DNA of 64,000 nucleotides, from assembly GCF_023821985.2 (NCBI RefSeq), contig NZ_CP098805.1, forward strand, positions 1,798,001 to 1,862,000, read 5' to 3'. Under the pieces are notes generated by a model. The model was not told the origin of the DNA. It saw nothing but the letters and a program-made list of their open reading frames with translations, and did not search any database. Below are positions 45,439 to 55,279 of this stretch, piece by piece. A program made the translations under genes and the position numbers. How positions within the stretch are numbered: the first letter of the stretch is position 1; each line of letters opens with the position of its first letter. Source of the DNA: Dyadobacter chenhuakuii. GTDB taxonomy: Bacteria > Bacteroidota > Bacteroidia > Cytophagales > Spirosomataceae.

Positions 45439-48400
45439 ATGTTAAAAAATTTATCAAAATCTGTCCTGAATACTCGGGGATGGGTTTTCTTTTCTTCATT
45501 CATTCTGATCAGCTTACATGCTGTTGCCCAGAATGTTACTGTGAAAGGGACCGTTACATCCAGCGCTGACAAAACCGGTTTGCCGGGCGTCAACATTGTT
45601 GTAAAAAATACCGTTACCGGAACCACCACCGATGCGGAAGGAAAGTATGAGCTTAGCGCTCCGTCGGATGCAATCCTTGTTTTCTCAGGCATCGGGTACG
45701 TTACTCAGGAGTCGGTGGTGAACGGCCGGGCGGTCATTGACCTGCAACTTGCGGCCGATACGAAGCAGCTCGACGAACTTGTGGTCGTGGGTTACGGCAC
45801 GCAGAAAAGGAACAGCCTGACCAATTCCGTTTCCACGATTAAGGGCGAAGACGTGGCGCGCAGGCCGGTTTCCAACATTCAGCAATCGTTTCAGGGGTTG
45901 ATGCCCGGCGTGGCTGTCACGGACCTGGGCGGCTCGCCGGGAAAGTCTAATGCGACCATCCGAGTGCGTGGGATCACCACATTCAACATTAACGGCAGCA
46001 GCACCAGCGGTTATGATCTGGGAAAAAACGATGCGCTTGTCATTGTGGACGGCATTGAACAGCAACTGAGCGATATCAGCCCGGACGACATTGAATCGGT
46101 TTCTATCCTGAAAGATGCGGCTTCAACGGCGATTTACGGTTCACGTGCCACCAATGGCGTTGTCTTGATCACCACAAAAAGGGCGAAAGGCAGCAAAGTG
46201 CAGGTGGATTATCATGGTTACTATGCCCTTCAAAAATCAAATAATGTGCCTAAAATGATGGGTTTGGAGGCTTACATGCGCGAGCAGGTGGCCGCTTACA
46301 CCAATGCAGGCTCAGCAGTTCCGGCCCGATTCACGGAAGAATCCATACAGGCCTATGTGAATGCGACGGACCGTGAAAAATATCCGCTTCCCAACACTTG
46401 GTTTGAGACATTGCTGCGCACAGCGCCGCAGCATAATCACGCTTTGTCCATTGCGGGTGGAACAGAGGCATTGCGTACGCGCCTGAGCGTTCGTTACCAG
46501 GATCAGCAGGGTGTGATCAAAAATTTTGGTAACAAGATCGGCGAATTCAGGCTGAATACGGATTATGATGTTTCCAAAAGGATCCGGGTGAGTGCGGACA
46601 TTAACTATCGCTCGACAAGCACCGAAAACCCGACTACAAACACAGACGCCTCAACCGGCCAGGTGACTGCGCCTCTTAACAACTTCTTTCACGGCTCGCT
46701 CTGGGCAGTTCCCAAATATCCCGATGGCACTTACGGGCTCAGCACGCAGGGAAATAACCCACTGATGTTCATTGAGATAGGCGGACAATCCAGGCAGAAA
46801 ACAGATTATCTGGCGGGCTATATCAAAGGCGATTTTGAGATTGCGGATGGACTTGTTTTCTCCACACAGATCGCCGGTCGCGGGCTTTATACACAGCAGA
46901 AAAACTACACGAATTCGTACGTTAACACGGATAAAAACACCAACATTACCAAGACGATTGCCAACAACAGCCTGTACGAGATCCGCAACACGCTGCGTGA
47001 ATACACGATCAACAATTTGCTGACCTACGAGAAAGGTTTCGGGAACCACAACCTGAAAGCGCTGGTGGGTTATTCGCAGATCGGCAACACGCAGACATTC
47101 CTTTCGGCTTACCGCGAGCGCTTTTATAACAATGGCATCGGTTCCATCGGCCAGGGTGCGAATGACGGGACAAAAACAAACACCGGACGCGACGCAGAAT
47201 ATGGCTTACGCTCCTTCTTTGGCCGGGTTAACTACGATTATGAAGGCAAATATTTGCTGGAAGTAAATGGTCGTTACGACGGATCTTCGAAGTTTACCGG
47301 TGCCAAACAATACAGCTTTTTCCCTTCGTTCTCGGCGGGATGGCGGATTTCAAAGGAGAAGTTCTGGCAAGGACTGGAAAGCGCAGTGAATGATCTCAAA
47401 TTCAGAGGATCCTGGGGGATTACGGGCAATCAGTCGGTGGATTTATACAGCTATTATGCTGCGCTGACTGCCAATGGTTACAGTTTTGGCGGGTTGCCCG
47501 TGCAGGGTTATCGCCAGAATACATTGGCCAATACTAACCTGGGATGGGAATCGACGACGCAGCTGGACCTGGGGCTGGACGCCGCTTTTTTCCAAAACAA
47601 GCTAAACCTGACGGTTGATTATTACAACAAGGAAACGGACGACATCCTGCTTAACCTCGACATTCCGGCGACCATTGGGTTGACGGCGCCGCCTCAAAAT
47701 GCAGGTTCGGTGCAGAACAAGGGCTGGGAGTTCAGTTTGAATTACCGCGGCACGCCTACGGCAAGTGGTTTCCGCTATAATGTTGGAGGTAATCTGAGCA
47801 TTAATGAAAATCTGGTGACGGATTTGAAAGGAACCGGCCCATATCTCAGCGGCTCGGACATTGACCCGCGCTATATCATTAAAAAAGGCCTTCCTATCAA
47901 CACGCTCTGGGGATATAAAACAGACGGCCTGTTCCAGACACAGCAGGAAATTACTGAGTATAAAGCCACTTATGCAGCTAATACCAAGCCAGGAGATGTC
48001 AAATACGTAGATTTGAACGGCGACGGGAAAATTGATGCGAATGATATGACGGCCATCGGCAACTCATTTCCAAAATACACTTTTGGATTGAATGCGGACT
48101 TTTCTTACAAGAATTTCGACCTGAACATTCTCGTCCAGGGAGCCGCAAAAGTAGATTCACGCTTGGCGGGTGCGCTGGCCGAAATGGGCAACCAGGAAGG
48201 TTTTACGCATGAAATTTACACCGACAATTACTGGACGCCCGAGCGCACCGACGCCCGTTTCCCCCGCCCGGTAAAGTTTGACCTGCGCAATGTGGCCACT
48301 TCCGACCGGCTGGTTTTGAATGGTTCTTACCTGCGTTTGAAAAACGTGCAGCTGGCTTACAATGTGCCTTCTGTTTTGTCCCAAAAAATACATTTGAACA

Positions 48401-48546
48401 AAGTGCGCGTGTATGTTTCGGCGACCAATGTGTTTACCATTTCCAAACTCAATGAGTGGAACCTGGATCCCGAAGCGCCTTCCGGACGTGCGGTTTACTT
48501 CCCGCAAACTGCCTTGTATACAGCCGGTTTAAATCTGCAATTCTGA
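45439..48546 (+). CDS. SusC/RagA TonB-linked outer-membrane transporter
   Basis: A 1035-residue SusC-type receptor. The signal peptide (to about 30, AVAQ) is followed directly by the carboxypeptidase-regulatory-like domain (about 34-110, KGTVTSSADKTGLPGVNIVV), the signature DELVVVGYGTQKR, the plug (LVIVDGIEQQLSDISPDDIE, KDAASTAIYGSRATNGVVL in part) and the barrel ending LNLQF. There is no STN domain and no adjacent sigma/FecR pair, in contrast with the first SusC. SusD and a sulfatase follow, so a sulfated glycan is the likely ligand class, which is inference from context. Confidence 0.95.
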   Translation: MLKNLSKSVLNTRGWVFFSSFILISLHAVAQNVTVKGTVTSSADKTGLPGVNIVVKNTVTGTTTDAEGKYELSAPSDAILVFSGIGYVTQESVVNGRAVIDLQLAADTKQLDELVVVGYGTQKRNSLTNSVSTIKGEDVARRPVSNIQQSFQGLMPGVAVTDLGGSPGKSNATIRVRGITTFNINGSSTSGYDLGKNDALVIVDGIEQQLSDISPDDIESVSILKDAASTAIYGSRATNGVVLITTKRAKGSKVQVDYHGYYALQKSNNVPKMMGLEAYMREQVAAYTNAGSAVPARFTEESIQAYVNATDREKYPLPNTWFETLLRTAPQHNHALSIAGGTEALRTRLSVRYQDQQGVIKNFGNKIGEFRLNTDYDVSKRIRVSADINYRSTSTENPTTNTDASTGQVTAPLNNFFHGSLWAVPKYPDGTYGLSTQGNNPLMFIEIGGQSRQKTDYLAGYIKGDFEIADGLVFSTQIAGRGLYTQQKNYTNSYVNTDKNTNITKTIANNSLYEIRNTLREYTINNLLTYEKGFGNHNLKALVGYSQIGNTQTFLSAYRERFYNNGIGSIGQGANDGTKTNTGRDAEYGLRSFFGRVNYDYEGKYLLEVNGRYDGSSKFTGAKQYSFFPSFSAGWRISKEKFWQGLESAVNDLKFRGSWGITGNQSVDLYSYYAALTANGYSFGGLPVQGYRQNTLANTNLGWESTTQLDLGLDAAFFQNKLNLTVDYYNKETDDILLNLDIPATIGLTAPPQNAGSVQNKGWEFSLNYRGTPTASGFRYNVGGNLSINENLVTDLKGTGPYLSGSDIDPRYIIKKGLPINTLWGYKTDGLFQTQQEITEYKATYAANTKPGDVKYVDLNGDGKIDANDMTAIGNSFPKYTFGLNADFSYKNFDLNILVQGAAKVDSRLAGALAEMGNQEGFTHEIYTDNYWTPERTDARFPRPVKFDLRNVATSDRLVLNGSYLRLKNVQLAYNVPSVLSQKIHLNKVRVYVSATNVFTISKLNEWNLDPEAPSGRAVYFPQTALYTAGLNLQF

Positions 48547-48566
48547 TCCTTATTGACCTGAAAATC

Positions 48567-50159
48567 ATGAAATCAATTACATTAAAACATATCATTGCCA
48601 GCATTGCTGTCTCCTCTGGCCTGCTGATTTCCTGCGACAATAATCTGCTCGAAACATTCCCGAATGACCGGCTTTCCGTAGACGTTTTCTGGACCACCGA
48701 AACGGATGCAAAACTTGCTGTTAATGCTTTATACACAGACCTCGACAGCACCAACATCATCAGCTGGGACGCACTTACTGAGATCGCACATACGAACCAG
48801 AACTTCGATGTGCAGGCTTATGTAGAGCTCGGCACTTACGATGGAACGAGCTCAAAGATCTATAATGAGTGGAAACGAGCATACCGGGGCATCCGCGCCA
48901 CCTCCTATTTCCTCGAAAACGTGGACAAAGTGCCTTCCGGCAACACGGCACTGATTAATCAGCTGAAAGGCGAAGCGAAGGTTTTGCGCGCTTACCAATA
49001 CATTAAACTGGCTGGCTTATACGGGAGTGTTCCCCTTGTAACAACATCCATAACCATCGACGAATCCAGGACTTTACAAAACAAACCCGTTGCTGAAATC
49101 TGGGATTTTATTGACAAAGAACTCAACGAAGCGGCTGCATTATTGCCAGCGACTTACCCGGCTTCGGATAATGGCAGGGTTACGAAAGGAGCGGCGCTGG
49201 GGCTTGCGGCGCGGGCCAGTTTATATGCAGGCCGCTATGAAAAAGCGGCTGCCGAAGCGGATCTGGTCATTAAGTCGGGCGTTTATGAATTGTATAGTTC
49301 TTATGAAAAGCTTTTCACTTACGCGGCTGAGAACAATAAGGAGGTTTTATTTGACAGGCAATTTATCAAAGACAACTATCCGATTAATGTGTTCCCGCTG
49401 CTCGCACCTTACAGCCAGAAAAACAGCCAGAGCACGTATGTGCCTACCAAAGCACTTGTGGACACATATGAAACCACTGCCGGAAAGCTCATTACCGAAA
49501 ATGCGAGCGGCTATAATCCCGCAACGCCTTATGTGAACCGAGATCCGCGTTTGAAATTCTCCATTTTCCTTGAAGGCGATATTTTACCAAGCGGCATTGC
49601 TTTCAAACCAGCTCCCAACAGCGGAACGGCCGATGCGATCGGCAGCACTTACATTGCTTCCACGACTGGATTTAACATTAAAAAATACGTTCTGGCCGAT
49701 GACTTTGCGAATCCTGTGAACAGCGGCATCAACATTATCCTGCTCCGTTATGCAGAAGTTTTGCTGACCTATGCAGAGGCTAAAATTGAATTGGGACAAA
49801 TTGATGCGAGCGTTCTGGCAGCGATCAATCTGGTAAGGAACGGCAGAAGCGATGTGAAACAGCCTGCTGTTAAAACAGCTTCGCAGGCCGAAATGAGGAA
49901 CATTGTTCGCCGCGAAAGAACGGTTGAACTGGCATTTGAAGGACAACATTTGTTTGATATACGCCGCTGGAAAACCGCTGAGAAAGTTATGCCGGGGCCG
50001 GTTTACGGAATCACTTATAAGGATGCCAGCGGTGCTTTGAAAACGGTCGAAGTCGTTGCTGTCAACAAAACATTTGATGCAAGCCGTCATTATTTGTGGC
50101 CGATTCCGCAAAAAGAGCGAGATTTAAATCCAACATTAACCCAAAACCCTGGCTGGTAA
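48567..50159 (+). CDS. SusD/RagB family nutrient-binding lipoprotein
   Basis: A 530-residue outer-membrane lipoprotein, partner of the SusC just upstream. The ATG at 48567 begins a lipoprotein signal peptide ending LLISC (Cys near 22); the frame extends 37 codons further upstream into the SusC gene but that part lacks signal character. Family blocks include SVDVFWTTETDAKLAVNALY, RYAEVLLTYAEAKIELGQ, RRERTVELAFEGQHLFDIRR and the terminal LTQNPGW. It ends one base before the sulfatase start. Confidence 0.95.
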   Translation: MKSITLKHIIASIAVSSGLLISCDNNLLETFPNDRLSVDVFWTTETDAKLAVNALYTDLDSTNIISWDALTEIAHTNQNFDVQAYVELGTYDGTSSKIYNEWKRAYRGIRATSYFLENVDKVPSGNTALINQLKGEAKVLRAYQYIKLAGLYGSVPLVTTSITIDESRTLQNKPVAEIWDFIDKELNEAAALLPATYPASDNGRVTKGAALGLAARASLYAGRYEKAAAEADLVIKSGVYELYSSYEKLFTYAAENNKEVLFDRQFIKDNYPINVFPLLAPYSQKNSQSTYVPTKALVDTYETTAGKLITENASGYNPATPYVNRDPRLKFSIFLEGDILPSGIAFKPAPNSGTADAIGSTYIASTTGFNIKKYVLADDFANPVNSGINIILLRYAEVLLTYAEAKIELGQIDASVLAAINLVRNGRSDVKQPAVKTASQAEMRNIVRRERTVELAFEGQHLFDIRRWKTAEKVMPGPVYGITYKDASGALKTVEVVAVNKTFDASRHYLWPIPQKERDLNPTLTQNPGW

Positions 50160-50160
50160 T

Positions 50161-51612
50161 ATGCGTTTTAGTAAAAGTTTAAAGTTTATAGTTTTCCCTG
50201 CGGTTGCCTTATGCGCTGCCGCATTCCTTGCGGCAATGGCTCCGAAACCGGCGGCCAAAACGCCCAACATTGTCCTGTTCTTCATCGACGATCTCGGTTA
50301 TGGCGACCTGACCGTCACAGGCGCATTGGGTTATAAAACACCGAACATTGACAAGCTCGCAGCAGAAGGAACGCGCTTCACCAATTTTATGGCGGCACAG
50401 GCCGTTTGCAGTGCTTCCCGCGCCGCTTTGCTCACAGGCTGCTATCCAAACCGCGTCGGCGTTTACGGTGCATTCGGGCCAAAGCAAGGTCTGGGACTGC
50501 ATCCGCAGGAAGAAACCATTGCCGAATTGCTGAAAGCGAATGGTTATGCAACCGGAATTTTTGGCAAATGGCATTTGGGAAGCGATTCGATATTTTTGCC
50601 GAAACAGCAGGGTTTTGACGAATATTACGGCGTCCCTTACTCGCATGATATGTGGCCGCTGCATCCATGGCAAAAGCAGGCACAATATCCGCCGCTTTAC
50701 TGGATCGACGGAAACAAGCCAGTGAAGGAGATCAAAGACCTGAATGACGCCAGTGCTTTGACGCCGACGATCACGGAAAAAGCCGTTTCATTCATCAAAC
50801 GCAATAAGAAAAAGCCTTTTTTCCTCTATGTGCCGCATCCGATGCCTCACGTTCCGCTGGCTGCGAGCGCTAATTTCAAAGGAAAAAGCGAGCGCGGGAT
50901 TTTTGGCGATGTGCTTTCGGAACTGGACTGGTCGGTGGGGCAGATTATGAAGGAATTGAAGGATCAGGGTCTGGACGATAACACCATTGTGATTTTTACA
51001 AGTGATAATGGTCCCTGGCTCAATTATGGCGACCATGCAGGTTCGTCCGGTGGTTTCCGGGAAGGAAAAGGAACATCCTACGAAGGTGGTCAGCGTGTGG
51101 CGGCCATGATCCGCTGGCCGGGCGTGGTGCCTGCCGGAAGGATTTCCAACAAGCTTTTGTCAAATATCGATATCCTGCCCACCTTGGTAAAATTAACCGG
51201 TGCAAAGTTGCCCAAGGAAAAGATCGACGGCATTGAATTCGCCGATCTGCTGAAAGGTGATGAATCCAAAAAACCGCGCGAGAATTTCCTTTACTATTAT
51301 CGTAAAAATAACCTGGAAGCCGTTCGGAAGGACAACTGGAAACTGGTCTTCGCGCATCCCGGACGGACTTATGAAGGATCATTGCCCGGCAAAGATGGCC
51401 AGCCGGGACCCGCACCCGAAGATCACGCCATTCCCCAGGCACTTTACGATCTTACGCGTGACCCGGGAGAGCGCTATGACGTGTATTCGCAATATCCGGA
51501 AGTTGTAGCAGAGCTGGAAAAGATCGCCGAAGCAGCGCGGGAGGATCTTGGTGATGACTTACAAAAACGTGCAGGAAAACATGCACGACCGCTCGGAAAG
51601 GTCGAAAAATAA
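50161..51612 (+). CDS. sulfatase (arylsulfatase type, family S1)
   Basis: A 483-residue secreted sulfatase removing sulfate esters. A signal sequence or anchor (about 9-27) precedes the alkaline-phosphatase-like core. Metal ligands D43-D44 lie in FIDDLGYGD; C83 in CSASR is the residue to be converted to formylglycine (CxA/PxR motif); K136 and H138 lie in GKWHLG; FTSDNGPW holds later ligands. C-terminal DLTRDPGERYDVY closes the family pattern. Its ATG lies one base after the SusD stop, implying translational coupling, so it belongs to the same polysaccharide-utilisation locus. A maturase (anSME) must be encoded elsewhere. A terminator overlaps the region after its stop. Confidence 0.93.
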   Translation: MRFSKSLKFIVFPAVALCAAAFLAAMAPKPAAKTPNIVLFFIDDLGYGDLTVTGALGYKTPNIDKLAAEGTRFTNFMAAQAVCSASRAALLTGCYPNRVGVYGAFGPKQGLGLHPQEETIAELLKANGYATGIFGKWHLGSDSIFLPKQQGFDEYYGVPYSHDMWPLHPWQKQAQYPPLYWIDGNKPVKEIKDLNDASALTPTITEKAVSFIKRNKKKPFFLYVPHPMPHVPLAASANFKGKSERGIFGDVLSELDWSVGQIMKELKDQGLDDNTIVIFTSDNGPWLNYGDHAGSSGGFREGKGTSYEGGQRVAAMIRWPGVVPAGRISNKLLSNIDILPTLVKLTGAKLPKEKIDGIEFADLLKGDESKKPRENFLYYYRKNNLEAVRKDNWKLVFAHPGRTYEGSLPGKDGQPGPAPEDHAIPQALYDLTRDPGERYDVYSQYPEVVAELEKIAEAAREDLGDDLQKRAGKHARPLGKVEK

Positions 51613-51622
51613 CTGACTAAGC

Positions 51623-51660
51623 AATCCGGTAAGCTGCCTTGGCTTACCGGATTTTGTTTT
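51623..51660 (+). terminator. terminator overlapping the end of the convergent gene
   Basis: AATCCGGTAAGC (51623-51634) pairs with GCTTACCGGATT (51642-51653) around TGCCTTG, followed by TTGTTTT. The stop codon of the minus-strand VCBS gene lies inside the right arm and T-run. Confidence 0.75.
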
Positions 51661-53137
51661 CCAGGACAATTACAGAAGGCCCTTCCTGCAACCATTTTTG
51701 CCCCAGACCTGTCTGATCCCCCAGCGGCAGGAAATGGACGAATGATCCCAAAACGAGATCCACATCGCCATCCGCATCCATATCACCGGCGTCCATAGTC
51801 ATCCATCTGCCTTTAGTCGCTTCGGGAAATGAGTAATCTTCAAATTTCAGGTTTCCTTTATTTTTCAGATAAATAAAACTCTCTTCGGGGTAACGCGCAT
51901 AATCCGGGAAGAACGAAATGGCAGCAATGTCGAGATCGCCATCGAGGTCATAATCCCGCGCCAGTGCTTTGTAAGCGCCATTCATCTGGTAAAAATAGGA
52001 CTGGCGGAAATTGGATTTTCCGTCGTTAAGGAAAATGTAAATGCCATGGTAGTTTTTCAAAATGGGTGTTTTGTCCGCATTGTCTCCGCACACATAGATA
52101 ATGTCGTCAAAACCATCTTTATTAAAATCGGCGAGTTCCATATGCTGCGAGCCGTTGAGGGGCATGAAGGACAGCAACCGCCTTTCCTCAAACTTCCCCG
52201 AACCCTTATTCATGTAAAGGAAAACGCCTTCATCCGCCTGCGCCATGAGGACGTAAATGTCCATTAAGCCATCCCGATTGGCATCTTTCATCACCGCCGA
52301 GACCGCGCCGGGTTTTTCCCGGAGCACATGTTTGTCATAACCGCCGCGGCCATTGTTTTCAAACCAGGCCAGCTGCCCGTTCTCATTGCCAAATTCACAC
52401 GCCACAACATCTTCAAAACCGTCTTTATTAAGATCACCATAAGCCATCGAAACAGGCCGCTGTAAATTGGAAATGGCAACATTGCCTGATTTGAAGCCTT
52501 TTTCAGAGCCATTCTTAACGAGCCTTTGCACTGCACCGTCGCGGGCGTTGGTAGGAAAGATCCCGTTGCCGATCATGGTCAGATACAGCTCCTCTCCTTT
52601 TTCATAAAAGTCAATTGGCGTCGATTCCAGGCGCATGCTGTAATTTTCACTCAGGTCGGGTTTCAGGAAAGTGAGCACATTGTTTTTGCCTTTCGCATCA
52701 CTATATACGACGCCGCGGTTATTAGGCAGGATCTTCACCAGGGAAGTCATGGCCGGCCGGTGGGAAAATGTTGTTTCCCTGTATTTGAAATGGCCCAAAC
52801 CCATTCGGATCTTACTTGCCCGGATCGGCGGCGCAACAGAGTCCGGCGACTGAGAGATAAAATATTGCTCGATCTTTTGCCAGTCGGCTTTGGCCAGGAT
52901 TGGGCCCATGCGCTCGTGCATGTCGGGAAGCACTTTTTTCCAGTTTGATTTTCCCAATATTTCCGGCGGCACAAATGCATGGCACCGGCTGCAATGCGTC
53001 GCCGCCAATTCCCTGCCCGACTGCGTGGAAACGGGCGGCTCCTTCAATTCAGCCGCATTATTTTCCTTTTTAGCATGGCACGCCATGAGAAAAAACAACA
53101 GAATAAAGACAGGCAAAAATCGTCTCATACGGGTCAT
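51644..53137 (-). CDS. FG-GAP/VCBS repeat lipoprotein with a cytochrome c motif
   Basis: A 497-residue lipoprotein (lipobox FLMAC, Cys20). Residues 45-105 form a small cytochrome c-like module with HCSRCH (C49, C52, H53) and a methionine-containing LPDMHERMGP as the likely distal ligand. Residues from about 130 on contain at least six FG-GAP/VCBS-type Ca2+-binding repeats (DLNKDGFEDVVACE, DANRDGLMDIYVL, DFNKDGFDDIIYV, DYDLDGDLDIAAI, DMDADGDVDLVLG) that make a beta-propeller. Such fusions occur in Bacteroidota and Planctomycetes; the partner is unknown. It faces the sulfatase, so it may be unrelated to the SusCD locus. Confidence 0.87.
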   Translation of the reverse strand: MTRMRRFLPVFILLFFLMACHAKKENNAAELKEPPVSTQSGRELAATHCSRCHAFVPPEILGKSNWKKVLPDMHERMGPILAKADWQKIEQYFISQSPDSVAPPIRASKIRMGLGHFKYRETTFSHRPAMTSLVKILPNNRGVVYSDAKGKNNVLTFLKPDLSENYSMRLESTPIDFYEKGEELYLTMIGNGIFPTNARDGAVQRLVKNGSEKGFKSGNVAISNLQRPVSMAYGDLNKDGFEDVVACEFGNENGQLAWFENNGRGGYDKHVLREKPGAVSAVMKDANRDGLMDIYVLMAQADEGVFLYMNKGSGKFEERRLLSFMPLNGSQHMELADFNKDGFDDIIYVCGDNADKTPILKNYHGIYIFLNDGKSNFRQSYFYQMNGAYKALARDYDLDGDLDIAAISFFPDYARYPEESFIYLKNKGNLKFEDYSFPEATKGRWMTMDAGDMDADGDVDLVLGSFVHFLPLGDQTGLGQKWLQEGPSVIVLENKIR

Positions 53138-53281
53138 GAACGAGGTCAGGTTTCGGGGGTGTAAACCTAGTAAACATTGGCCAAAAAGTCGTTACGCAAA
53201 CCACCGCCGTCGATATTAGAATACCATTAGAGTTTGCCGGAAACCCGTTTTTAGATTGATTTTGCGGTAAGGAATTTGTTA

Positions 53282-53299
53282 TTTTAGATTGATCTAAAA
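53282..53299. promoter_or_regulatory. palindrome upstream of the Na+/H+ antiporter gene
   Basis: TTTTAGAT (53282-53289), TG, ATCTAAAA (53292-53299) form a perfect inverted repeat ending nine bases before the ATG. Its left half (TTTTAGATTGAT) occurs again at 53249-53260, 33 bp upstream. This looks like an operator for a dimeric regulator. Confidence 0.45.
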
Positions 53300-53307
53300 A
53301 TTATTGC

Positions 53308-54561
53308 ATGGAGTTATACTATTCCTTTTCGGCCTTAATTGTCCTCTCGGCCATATTTTCGTACATCAATTCACGGTTTCTCAAACTGCCGCCTTCCATC
53401 GGCGTTATGGTCATTGCCTTGCTCGTTTCGCTTGGTCTGATCGCTACGGACACCATTTTCCCGCGAACGTTTCTGCGCATTACAACCCTCATCGGCAGTG
53501 TGGACCTAACGGAAATTCTCATGGGCGCCATGTTGAATTTTCTGCTATTTGCAGGTGCAATCCACATTCACCTTGAAGACCTGCGCGAGCAGCGGCTCCC
53601 GATCATTATCTTTTCCACGCTCAGCGTGCTGATGTCAACCTTTATCATCGGTTTTCTAATCTATTATCTGTTGCCACTGACCGGCCTGCACGTGCCACTG
53701 ATCCAATGTCTCGTCTTCGGTGCATTGATCTCCCCTACGGATCCGATCGCGGTTTTAGGGATTTTGAAACAGGCTGGCGTACCCAAATCCATAGAGACCA
53801 AAATTGCGGGTGAATCGCTTTTTAATGATGGGATGGCCGTTGTGATCTTTATCCTGATGCTCGCCCTTGCGAGAGGCGAAGAAGTGAACACTACTTTTGG
53901 CGGCATTACGATGCTTTTTGTAAAGGAAGCATTGGGTGGGATTGCGCTGGGACTCGCGCTCGGATTTGTGGGATCTAAAATGATTTACAAAGTCGATGGC
54001 TATAATGTACATGTTCTGATCACGCTGGCAATCGTCATGGGTGGACATTTAGCGGCGCAGGCATTGCATATGTCAGGCCCGCTTGCGATGGTTGCAGCGG
54101 GACTTGTTGTGGGTAACTATGGTAAAAACCCCGGCGCGGTTTCCGACATGGAACGCGATTACATTGATAAGTTCTGGGAATTGATTGATGAAATCCTGAA
54201 CGCCATTCTTTTCCTTATTATCGGCTTTGAATTATTGCTGATTCCTGATCTGAAAAGGTTTATGACAGCCGGAATGATCGCCATTGTGGTGGTGTTGCTC
54301 GCACGTTTTATTTCCATTTATCTTCCGGTGAAATTTATTCCGTTCAGAAATAAGTTTGGAAAAAAATCAATTGCAATCCTCGTTTGGGGTGGCCTGCGAG
54401 GGGGTGTTTCTATTGCTCTGGCGCTATCGATCGATAAGGATCTGAATAAGGATATCTTCCTGGCCATCACTTACTTCGTCGTTTTGTTCTCGATTATCGT
54501 TCAGGGACTTACGGTTGGAAAATTAGCGAAAAGATTTCCGGAAGAAGAGGAAATTGCCTGA
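53308..54561 (+). CDS. Na+/H+ antiporter, CPA1/NhaP family
   Basis: A 417-residue inner-membrane monovalent cation/proton antiporter with about twelve helices. Key blocks are seen: FGALISPTDPIAVLGILK, GESLFNDGMAVVIFIL (the ND pair of the ion-binding site) and WGGLRGGVSIALALS. The C-terminal cytoplasmic tail is very short (ends RFPEEEEIA), unlike eukaryotic or long NhaP2-type proteins. It likely exports Na+ and aids pH homeostasis. A palindromic candidate operator sits directly before its start; a pentapeptide-repeat gene follows 101 bp downstream. Confidence 0.93.
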   Translation: MELYYSFSALIVLSAIFSYINSRFLKLPPSIGVMVIALLVSLGLIATDTIFPRTFLRITTLIGSVDLTEILMGAMLNFLLFAGAIHIHLEDLREQRLPIIIFSTLSVLMSTFIIGFLIYYLLPLTGLHVPLIQCLVFGALISPTDPIAVLGILKQAGVPKSIETKIAGESLFNDGMAVVIFILMLALARGEEVNTTFGGITMLFVKEALGGIALGLALGFVGSKMIYKVDGYNVHVLITLAIVMGGHLAAQALHMSGPLAMVAAGLVVGNYGKNPGAVSDMERDYIDKFWELIDEILNAILFLIIGFELLLIPDLKRFMTAGMIAIVVVLLARFISIYLPVKFIPFRNKFGKKSIAILVWGGLRGGVSIALALSIDKDLNKDIFLAITYFVVLFSIIVQGLTVGKLAKRFPEEEEIA

Positions 54562-54662
54562 TATACCGGGCAAAATATACATTAAAACAAAGATAAAATT
54601 AGGGTAAATCCTCAGTTAAATGTCATGATTTCAAAAGCCATGTCATATTTAATTATTACAAC

Positions 54663-55253
54663 ATGAACCTATCCATTGAACCGTCCACTCGCCAGAACAA
54701 CCATTTTGAAAATGTATTTATTGCCGAAGAAGATTTACAGGACCGGACCTGGATTAACTGCGAATTTATCAGGTGTAATTTTCAAGGCAGTGACCTGAGC
54801 GGCAACAACTTTATTGAGTGTCACTTTACGGATTGCGATTTCACTCAAACCAAGCTAAATGGCACAGGTTTTCGTGAAGTTGTATTTTCAAATTGCAAAA
54901 TAAATGACGTCAATTTCTCCGTTTGCAATCCATTTATTTTCTCCTTTTCATTCAATGAATGTGTATTGGATCATGCCGATTTTCATGAGACCAATCTGAA
55001 TAAAACAAGCTTTAAAAAATGCTCATTAATAGGCACCAATTTTGAAGAAACAGATTTAACCGAAGCAATTTTCGAAAATTGCGACCTGGATGGGGCCAGA
55101 TTTATCGATTCAATTTTAGAAAAAACGGATTTCCGAACTGCGCATAATTTCAACATAGACCCCACATTGAACAGATTAAAAAGATCTAAATTCTCCGGCT
55201 CTAACCTCATAGGACTTTTGCAGAGATATAAGCTGGATGTTGAATATAATTAG
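54663..55253 (+). CDS. pentapeptide repeat protein
   Basis: A 196-residue soluble protein. From about residue 18 to 178 it follows the A(D/N)LXX pentapeptide pattern (CNFQGSDLSGNNFIECHFTD, then TNFEETDLTEAIFENCDLDG), which folds into a right-handed quadrilateral beta-helix. The short C-terminal helical cap (LKRSKFSGSNLIGLLQRYKL) and length resemble McbG/Qnr-like proteins, which can protect DNA gyrase, but the two-domain hinge of Qnr cannot be confirmed by eye. There is no signal peptide. A strong terminator follows. Confidence 0.87.
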   Translation: MNLSIEPSTRQNNHFENVFIAEEDLQDRTWINCEFIRCNFQGSDLSGNNFIECHFTDCDFTQTKLNGTGFREVVFSNCKINDVNFSVCNPFIFSFSFNECVLDHADFHETNLNKTSFKKCSLIGTNFEETDLTEAIFENCDLDGARFIDSILEKTDFRTAHNFNIDPTLNRLKRSKFSGSNLIGLLQRYKLDVEYN

Positions 55254-55279
55254 TAAATCCTCCCTGGTAATTAATGTTC

